A stretch of 11,544 nucleotides of DNA, taken from contig JAPYQV010000045.1 of assembly GCA_029937205.1 (NCBI GenBank), forward strand, positions 1 through 11,544. Reading direction: 5' to 3'. Below, piece by piece: positions 6,061-11,544 of this stretch. Each line of letters starts with the position of its first letter. The first letter of the stretch is position 1. Source of the stretch: Alphaproteobacteria bacterium. Its GTDB lineage: Bacteria > Pseudomonadota > Alphaproteobacteria > UBA828. The notes beneath the pieces are model-generated. The model was not told the DNA's origin and searched no databases. It saw nothing but the letters and a program-made list of their open reading frames with translations. The translations under genes and the position numbers were made by a program.

Positions 6061-7540
6061 CCTGTTTTTCTCCTAATTTAGCCAGCGTGTCTTGCAGGCT
6101 GTAACTGTCCATCATGCGGCCGACCAACTGCGTCGCACCGTCCCAATCATAGCTCCGGTAGGAATGGCCTTTGGTGACAAACGCGGCGCCGGTATAAAAC
6201 ATTTCATACTGCACATGGCGCGAGGCGAATTCACTGCCCACCGCATCCCACGCCAGTTTGAAAAACTTCACCCGGTCTTCCGGGCTGAATAGCGGCGACC
6301 CTTGTGTGCGGTGGATGTATTCCGCCAGTTGCGGATTGGCGAAATCCTCGACCGAGGAGGGCAGCATAATCATGCCGCCGCCGGCCAGTTCCTTGAGCGT
6401 CGCGATGACCCGGGGGTAAAGCTGTTGGGTCTGCACTTGCGCGGCGTACAGCATATGACGGTCAACCACGAAATAGCGCCCGACCTGGCGGCCCTTGACT
6501 TCCATCGCGGTCAACAGAGCATCGACCAGGGCCGCATCCGCCGCCAATTGCCCGAGCATTTCGCGCACCGACAGAATATCGACGATACCGTTGGTCTCGG
6601 CGATCTTGTGCGCCAAGCCAAGCAGGAAGCGCATTTTCACATTCAGGCGAATCTGGCATTGGTAGTTCTGGTGCACGTGCGATGGCGTAGCGTGAAACTG
6701 CTGCGCGCACATGGCCACATCGCCGGCGATAAAAATGCGCTCCCACGGCACTTTGACATCGTCGAAATAAAGCACCGCGTCATTTTCGTCGAAGCGGTAA
6801 GAGAGCGGATTGTCGAACTCAGAATCCGCCGCTTCCTCATAGGATTTCCGCGACAGTATCTTGAGGCCTTTTTGGTTCATGGGGATGGCGAAACTGAGCG
6901 CGTAGGGTTCCTCGCCTTCCTTCAAAGGCTGGATCGTCGTCACCCAGACCTCGTTAGACATGATGCAACTCGTCCCCAGCATCTTGGCGCCGCGGACGGT
7001 AATGCCCTCCGCATCCTCGTCGACCAGGCGCGCCGTGAGGTAGGGATCGTCCTGATCGCCGGCGCTTTTGGAGCGGTCGGCCTGGGGATTTATGATGACA
7101 TAACTCAGATAAAGATCGTTATCGCGCGCGTAGCGGAAATAATCGCGCAGCGCACCGGCGCGCGCCATGTCCCACTTATCGAATATCTCAGCCCCCATGA
7201 TCATGCCGGCCAGGCCCGAGGCGACATGATCGGGCGAACGTCCGAGAAAACCGTAATGGCATCCGGCCCAGGATTCCAGCGCATGCCGCCGCGTTAGCAA
7301 TTCTTCGTAACTCTCCGGCAACTGCCAGCAGCGATTGACCCGCTCACCACTGTCGGGCGAGACAAACGTCAATGCTTCGATATTCTCCGGTGCCGCTTGA
7401 AAATCGTAGAGCAGGGCCGAGGTTGCGACCGAGTTGCGGTAGGCAGGATGGCTGGTGACATCGTCGACTCGTTCGCCCCTGAGATAAACATCGCGACCAT
7501 CGCGCAAAGTGCGTAGATGCATCTCGCCGGTTTTTGTCAC
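6050..7540 (-). CDS. HpaB-like FADH2-dependent monooxygenase (oxygenase component)
   Basis: A 496-residue member of the 4-hydroxyphenylacetate 3-monooxygenase large-subunit family, whose members hydroxylate an aromatic or heteroaromatic substrate with O2 and FADH2 supplied by a separate reductase. The N-terminal domain (about 8-275) contains the YGFLGRSPDH region (96-105) and LYLSYVIINPQADRS (143-157). The C-terminal domain (about 285-485) has LAGGGMIMLPSS (385-396) and FFKLAWDAVGSEFASRH (426-442). Length is normal. Against E. coli HpaB the pocket arginine is kept (R101), but the following Tyr is His105 and the His of the FNHAIVNP motif is Tyr147, so 4-hydroxyphenylacetate is probably not the substrate. 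The GTG at 7540 overlaps the hyuA stop as GTGA and has AGGA 8 nt upstream; an ATG at codon 7 is the alternative. No HpaC-type flavin reductase is in the window. Confidence 0.9.
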   Translation of the reverse strand: MTKTGEMHLRTLRDGRDVYLRGERVDDVTSHPAYRNSVATSALLYDFQAAPENIEALTFVSPDSGERVNRCWQLPESYEELLTRRHALESWAGCHYGFLGRSPDHVASGLAGMIMGAEIFDKWDMARAGALRDYFRYARDNDLYLSYVIINPQADRSKSAGDQDDPYLTARLVDEDAEGITVRGAKMLGTSCIMSNEVWVTTIQPLKEGEEPYALSFAIPMNQKGLKILSRKSYEEAADSEFDNPLSYRFDENDAVLYFDDVKVPWERIFIAGDVAMCAQQFHATPSHVHQNYQCQIRLNVKMRFLLGLAHKIAETNGIVDILSVREMLGQLAADAALVDALLTAMEVKGRQVGRYFVVDRHMLYAAQVQTQQLYPRVIATLKELAGGGMIMLPSSVEDFANPQLAEYIHRTQGSPLFSPEDRVKFFKLAWDAVGSEFASRHVQYEMFYTGAAFVTKGHSYRSYDWDGATQLVGRMMDSYSLQDTLAKLGEKQDGD

Positions 7541-9582
7541 GGCCGGTTTCCTGCTTCGGCTTGGCGCGCCATGACGAGATTGCCGAAATCGTCGACCTCG
7601 CCGACCAACCCGGAATCGATAAAGACCGTGCCATCCGCCTGCTCCAGGATAGCCGGCCCGGGCACCACCGCGCCGGCCGGCAGCGCCAGGCGGTCAAATA
7701 TCGCCGTTTCATACCAACCGTCCTCCGACCACACCTGACGGGTTCCGATCCGTGCCTTTTCCAGGCTGGCGTCCGTCGGCGGCGCGAGAACAGCAAGATC
7801 GAACGCTTTCCGGCGTGCCACCGCCGTCACGCACAAATTGAGCAGGCGGATGGCAATGCCGTCGAGCAGGCGGCCGTAAACCGCCAGATAGCGCTTCTCG
7901 AAAGCGGCACGCAGGTGTGCCATTTCAATCGTCAAGTCGCGCCCAAGAGCGACCGCCACTGTGTGACTTTGGCCTTGGTAGGACATATCCGCTTCAAACG
8001 ACCGTTCGGCGTTTTGACCGACAAGAGCAGCGGTTTCGCCGGCCAAGGCCGCCATGCGGGCATGAAAATCTACCATGTCAATCTCATCCAAGGTGCGGTT
8101 GACCGTCGCCACGGAATCATGTCGCACATCGGCAATCGCGCAACCGAGCGCGCTGATCACGCCGGGATAGCGCGGCACCAGCGCTTTGGCGAGGCCGACC
8201 TCGCGCATCAGCGCGCCGGCATGAAGCGCGCCGCCGCCGCCGAACGCCATGGCGATGAATTTACGCGGATCATGACCGCGCTCGATTGAGACCAAGCGTA
8301 TGGCGCCGGCCATCAAGCCGTTGGCGACGCGGATGATGGCGGCGGCGGCGTCGGTGAGATCGAGCCCGAGCGGCGCGCCGACATGCTGCAGGATCGCGGC
8401 TTCGGCGGCCGCAGTATCGAGGCGATCCAGTTTTCCGCCGATCGGGCGCTGGGCATTGATGCGGCCCAATACCACATTGGCGTCGGTCACGGTGGGACGG
8501 GTGTTGCCAAGACCATAGCAAGCCGGGCCCGGATCCGAGCCGGCCGATTCCGGCCCGACGCGCAACAGGCCGCCGCGATCCACGCCGGCAATTGAGCCGC
8601 CGCCGGCGCCGATGGTGGTGATCTCGACCATGGGCGTGCGGATGACGAGGCCGAAATCGATTGAAGTTTGCGGGCTGATCGCATGCTGGCCGCCGGCGAC
8701 GACGGAGACGTCGAAACTGGTGCCGCCCATATCGCAGGTAATGACGTTTTCAAATCCGGCGGCCTCAGCAATCTGGCCGGCGGCGACAACGCCTGCGGCG
8801 GGGCCGGAAAGCGCCGTTCGCACCGGCAATTGGCGCGCCGTTTCGACCCGCATGACGCCGCCATTGGATTGATGAATCAGCACTTCACCGGTAAACCCGT
8901 CTTGTTTCAATGCCGCTTCCAGGCGTTCCAGATAATGCCCCATTACGGGCTGCAAATAGGCGTTGAGGGCGGCGGTCGAGGCGCGTTCGAATTCGCGGAT
9001 TTCAGGCAGGATTTCGCTCGATGCCTTGACGAATTCGTTCGGCCACACCTCGCGCGCCGCGGCCAGGGCGGCGAGCTCGTTGGCATCGTTGGCGTAGGCA
9101 TTGACGAAGAAAATCACCAACGCTTCGGCGCCCTGTTCGGCCAGGCGCTGCGCCGCCGCCCGCACTTCGGCACAATTCACCGGGTCGCGCACACTGCCGT
9201 CGGCCAGGGTGCGCTCTGTGACCTCGATACTGAAGTCGCGCGACACCACCGGCTCGTATCGGCCCCGGAGACCCCAGGTCGTGGGCCGGTCGCGCCGGCG
9301 CATTTCAAGCACGTCTCGAAATCCCGACGTGACGATCATGCCGATACACGCACCACGGCGTTGCAACAGGGCGTTGGTGCCGACCGTGGTGCCGTGCACG
9401 ATGGTGTCCAGGTGTGCCGCCGCGCCGGCGCCTTCCTGAACGCCACGGGCAAAACCCTCCGCTTGATTGTCCGGCGTTGTCGGCACCTTGGCGATCGACG
9501 CGTGCCCGGTCTGGCTGTCAATCGCGAACACATCCGTAAAGGTGCCGCCGACATCGACGCCGACAATGACGCTTCCGCTCAT
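7537..9582 (-). CDS. hyuA: Hydantoinase/oxoprolinase family protein, HyuA subunit
   Basis: A 681-residue ATP-binding subunit of the hydantoinase / 5-oxoprolinase / acetone carboxylase family, which with HyuB phosphorylates and opens a cyclic amide or activates a carbonyl. The actin/Hsp70-like fold shows GVDVGGTFTD (8-17), HGTTVGTNALL (63-73), SGPAAGV (259-265), CDMGGTSFDV (283-292), GAGGGSIAGVD (325-335), a SDPGPACYG segment (349-357) and FGGGGALHA (447-455). All are intact and the length is usual. The symbol marks the family only; N-methylhydantoinase, oxoprolinase and caprolactamase subunits are indistinguishable at this level. The ATG at 9582 overlaps the hyuB stop as ATGA, with AAGG 7 nt upstream (9590-9593). 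The downstream monooxygenase gene overlaps its stop by 4 nt. A carboxylase role is less likely, as no third subunit is visible, but it is not excluded. Confidence 0.94.
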   Translation of the reverse strand: MSGSVIVGVDVGGTFTDVFAIDSQTGHASIAKVPTTPDNQAEGFARGVQEGAGAAAHLDTIVHGTTVGTNALLQRRGACIGMIVTSGFRDVLEMRRRDRPTTWGLRGRYEPVVSRDFSIEVTERTLADGSVRDPVNCAEVRAAAQRLAEQGAEALVIFFVNAYANDANELAALAAAREVWPNEFVKASSEILPEIREFERASTAALNAYLQPVMGHYLERLEAALKQDGFTGEVLIHQSNGGVMRVETARQLPVRTALSGPAAGVVAAGQIAEAAGFENVITCDMGGTSFDVSVVAGGQHAISPQTSIDFGLVIRTPMVEITTIGAGGGSIAGVDRGGLLRVGPESAGSDPGPACYGLGNTRPTVTDANVVLGRINAQRPIGGKLDRLDTAAAEAAILQHVGAPLGLDLTDAAAAIIRVANGLMAGAIRLVSIERGHDPRKFIAMAFGGGGALHAGALMREVGLAKALVPRYPGVISALGCAIADVRHDSVATVNRTLDEIDMVDFHARMAALAGETAALVGQNAERSFEADMSYQGQSHTVAVALGRDLTIEMAHLRAAFEKRYLAVYGRLLDGIAIRLLNLCVTAVARRKAFDLAVLAPPTDASLEKARIGTRQVWSEDGWYETAIFDRLALPAGAVVPGPAILEQADGTVFIDSGLVGEVDDFGNLVMARQAEAGNRP

Positions 9583-11312
9583 GACGCCGCCTTGCGCAGG
9601 TTCGCGGTGGCAGCCTTGTCCACCCGGCCTGCCGCATCAATGGCAACACCATAGTCGCGTTCCGCCACCGGTCGGCTGACATAGCCGAGCCGGACATCCT
9701 CGGCGACCAATTCGGGCGGCCGCTCCAGGGCCGCGCCGTAGCCGCCGCCACCGGGGCTCTCCAGACGCAAGCGCTGGCCGCGCGTGATTTTCAGCCCCGT
9801 CATTTTCGACGTCAGGGTTGGGTTTCGTCTGCCGTCGTCGCTGTCATAGGTGAATACATTGCACGCCGCCGGCCCGCCGCCGGCGACCCCTTGCGGTGGA
9901 TAGAGGCCGCGTTCGCCGAACAGAAAAACATCGGCGGACTGCTCCAGCAATTCAATCTCATAGAGGCCGCCCAAACCGCCGCGCTGACGGCCTGGTCCGC
10001 CGCTATCCGGGCGCAGCGCCCATTGGCTGAACATCACCGGATAGGCGGCCTCCAAGATTTCGACCGGCGGAATGGTCGCGGTCGAGATCGGCGCATTGCC
10101 ATGGCTGAGCCCGTCGCCTTCCGGATGACCGCCATGGCCGCCGCCAAAGAAGGAGAACATCACCCAGCGCCGGCCATCGGCGCGGTACCCGGCCAGGGAA
10201 AGCGCGTTGATGGTGCCATAGGCGCAGCCGTTGGAGCGCTCCGGCGCGGCCTTGGCCAAGGCACCGAAAATGACATCGATCAGTCGCAGGATCGTTTCGG
10301 TATAGCCGCCGACCGGCCTGGGACGGGTGGCATGGAGGATCGAACCCTCGGGAATAACGAACTCAATCGGCTCGAGCACGCCGGCATTGGCCGGCACATC
10401 GTGGAAGATATGCTTGAGCGCCACATAACAGGCGGCGATGGCGGTGGCGCGCGAGATATTAACTGGCCCAGCGCAAGCAGACGCCGAGCGCGAGAAATCC
10501 AGCACCAGGCGTTCACCGTCGATTTTCATATCGAGCGCGATGGCGAGCGGGGTATTGGTGATGCCGTCATTGTCGAGCCAGTCGTCGCAGGCATAATCGC
10601 CGTCCGGCAACTCGGCAATGTTGATGCGCATCAGCCGCGCCGCGCGCGCGCAGAGCTCGACGAACGCTTCTTCCACCACCGCATCGCCATATTCGTCGAG
10701 CAATTCACCCAGGCGCCCGACACCCAGATCAAGCGCGTTGATCTGGCCATTGAGATCACCATAGAGGCTTACCGGCTGGCGCGAATTGGCGCGCAAGATA
10801 TCGATGATGTCCTGGCTCGGCACGCCGCCGCCATCAATCAGCTTGACCGGCGGGATCAGCATACCTTCCTGGAAGCTTTCTGTTGCCGCCGGATTGTAAT
10901 TGCCCGGCACATTGCCGCCGACATCATGCCAATGGCCGACCGACGCCATATAGCAAAAGAGCTCGCCCTGGCGGAAGACCGGGCGCACCAGCTTGAAATC
11001 GGAAAGATGAGTGCCGCCCTCATAGGGGTCGTTGAAAATGAATACGTCGCCGTCTTTGAGGCCGCCATCCCGCGCCACCTTGTCGATCACCATCTTCACG
11101 GCGAACGACATGGCGCCGACGAAAATCGGCAGGCCGGATTTACCTTGCACCAGAGTGGCACCGCTCAAGCGGTCGTAAATGCCGTGCGAAGCGTCGTGCG
11201 CCTCGGCGATGATGGGATTGAAGGCGCTGCGAAAGAGCGTCGCGTCCATCTCATCGACAACCTGTTCCAAACGACCCTGCAATACAGCGAGAGTGACTGG
11301 ATCAATGCTCAC
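9579..11312 (-). CDS. hyuB: Hydantoinase B/oxoprolinase family protein, HyuB subunit
   Basis: A 577-residue partner of HyuA that carries the hydrolytic half of the ATP-dependent ring-opening complex. Family signatures, numbered from the chosen start, are FNPIIAEAHDASHGIYD (31-47), FNDPYEGGTHLSD (93-105), GHWHDVGGNVPG (126-137, with His and Asp suited to metal binding), QEGMLIPPVKL (148-158), a GGGHGGHPEGDG block in the C-terminal half, a PGRQRGGLGG segment, and PGGGGYG near the C-terminus. Length is normal. The GTG at 11312 is preferred because it overlaps the upstream amidohydrolase stop as GTGA, matching the other junctions of this operon. A GTG three codons earlier (11321) is possible, and neither has a clear Shine-Dalgarno. 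The symbol names the family, not a proven hydantoin substrate. Confidence 0.94.
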   Translation of the reverse strand: MSIDPVTLAVLQGRLEQVVDEMDATLFRSAFNPIIAEAHDASHGIYDRLSGATLVQGKSGLPIFVGAMSFAVKMVIDKVARDGGLKDGDVFIFNDPYEGGTHLSDFKLVRPVFRQGELFCYMASVGHWHDVGGNVPGNYNPAATESFQEGMLIPPVKLIDGGGVPSQDIIDILRANSRQPVSLYGDLNGQINALDLGVGRLGELLDEYGDAVVEEAFVELCARAARLMRINIAELPDGDYACDDWLDNDGITNTPLAIALDMKIDGERLVLDFSRSASACAGPVNISRATAIAACYVALKHIFHDVPANAGVLEPIEFVIPEGSILHATRPRPVGGYTETILRLIDVIFGALAKAAPERSNGCAYGTINALSLAGYRADGRRWVMFSFFGGGHGGHPEGDGLSHGNAPISTATIPPVEILEAAYPVMFSQWALRPDSGGPGRQRGGLGGLYEIELLEQSADVFLFGERGLYPPQGVAGGGPAACNVFTYDSDDGRRNPTLTSKMTGLKITRGQRLRLESPGGGGYGAALERPPELVAEDVRLGYVSRPVAERDYGVAIDAAGRVDKAATANLRKAAS

Positions 11313-11544
11313 AATGTGCACTTGTGCAGGTTGCCGTTCTTCATGATCACCGAAAGATGGGCGCCTTGATGTTGCAGCAGGTCGATATTGCTGAGCGGGT
11401 CGCCGTCGACCAGCAGCAGATCGGCAATCGCGCCCTCAGCCACGGTGCCCAACTCGCCGTCGCGCTGCAAGAGAGCGGCATTGGTCCGTGTCGCAGCGTG
11501 CAACGCATCCAGCGGTGACGTTACCTCAGCGCGCAGCACAAGCT
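11309..11544 (-). CDS. Amidohydrolase family protein, C-terminal end only
   Basis: The last 78 codons of a gene whose 5' part lies beyond the right edge. The readable sequence has the C-terminal pattern of metal-dependent amidohydrolases (imidazolonepropionase/prolidase-like group): ALHAATRTNAALL, then GELGTVAEGAIADLLLVDGDPL, given here as its two parts GELGTVAEG and AIADLLLVDGDPL, and ending VIMKNGNLHK. These strands rebuild the small beta-sandwich that follows the TIM barrel. The metal ligands lie in the missing portion, so activity cannot be checked. Its TGA overlaps the hyuB start by 4 nt, so it heads, or lies near the head of, the visible part of the operon. A cyclic amidohydrolase or deaminase step before HyuAB would fit, but the substrate is unknown. 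Confidence 0.85.
   Translation of the reverse strand, partial: LVLRAEVTSPLDALHAATRTNAALLQRDGELGTVAEGAIADLLLVDGDPLSNIDLLQHQGAHLSVIMKNGNLHKCTL

Noticed and set aside
6302..7297. A 331-codon plus-strand ORF opposite the monooxygenase gene
   Set aside because: No recognisable domain, no ribosome binding site, and it lies wholly inside a well-supported gene.
8668..9654. A 328-codon plus-strand ORF opposite hyuA
   Set aside because: Same antisense composition bias; hyuA on the other strand has all family motifs.
9891..11369. A 492-codon plus-strand ORF opposite hyuB
   Set aside because: Its translation has Arg/His/Gln/Asp-rich composition typical of an antisense frame in GC-rich DNA and shows no domain, while the minus strand carries complete HyuB motifs.

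Overview
The window looks like a chromosomal stretch of a proteobacterium, most likely an alphaproteobacterium. It is moderately GC-rich, genes are tightly packed, and the gene families (NnrS, a NarL-type response regulator, DUF2848, HyuA/HyuB, an HpaB-like monooxygenase) are all common in that class. The taxonomic call rests on gene content and composition only. I saw no rRNA, tRNA, CRISPR array, insertion sequence or phage gene.

Left part (1-3383): a polytopic NnrS protein (minus) and an SDR oxidoreductase (plus) diverge from a 101-nt spacer. That spacer also holds a possible 10-codon leader ORF overlapping the nnrS start. The SDR gene runs into a small 72-aa gene of unknown function on the minus strand, and their stop codons overlap. 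Upstream of the small gene on the same strand is a stand-alone NarL/LuxR-type response regulator with no histidine kinase beside it. A 284-nt AT-rich spacer follows, carrying two clear palindromes, one ending 19 nt before psuG.

Middle part (3384-4998, plus strand): psuG (pseudouridine-5'-phosphate glycosidase, all catalytic residues present) and a DUF2848 gene form a two-gene unit with one nucleotide between them. No pseudouridine kinase (psuK) or nucleoside transporter is visible.

Right part (5002-11544, minus strand): a compact catabolic operon, read right to left. It comprises an amidohydrolase (only its C-terminus is in the window), HyuB, HyuA, an HpaB-like two-component flavin monooxygenase, a small cupin and an isochorismatase-superfamily hydrolase. 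Successive genes overlap by 4, 4, 4 and 11 nt; only the last junction has a gap (42 nt with its own strong ribosome binding site). The set resembles the deaminating creatinine / N-methylhydantoin route: cyclic amidohydrolase, ATP-dependent HyuAB ring opening, then an isochorismatase-fold N-carbamoyl hydrolase. Here a flavin monooxygenase and a cupin are added. The likely role is oxidation and hydrolytic opening of a cyclic imide, lactam or other N-heterocycle. The substrate cannot be named from sequence. This operon is the best candidate for an undescribed pathway in the window.
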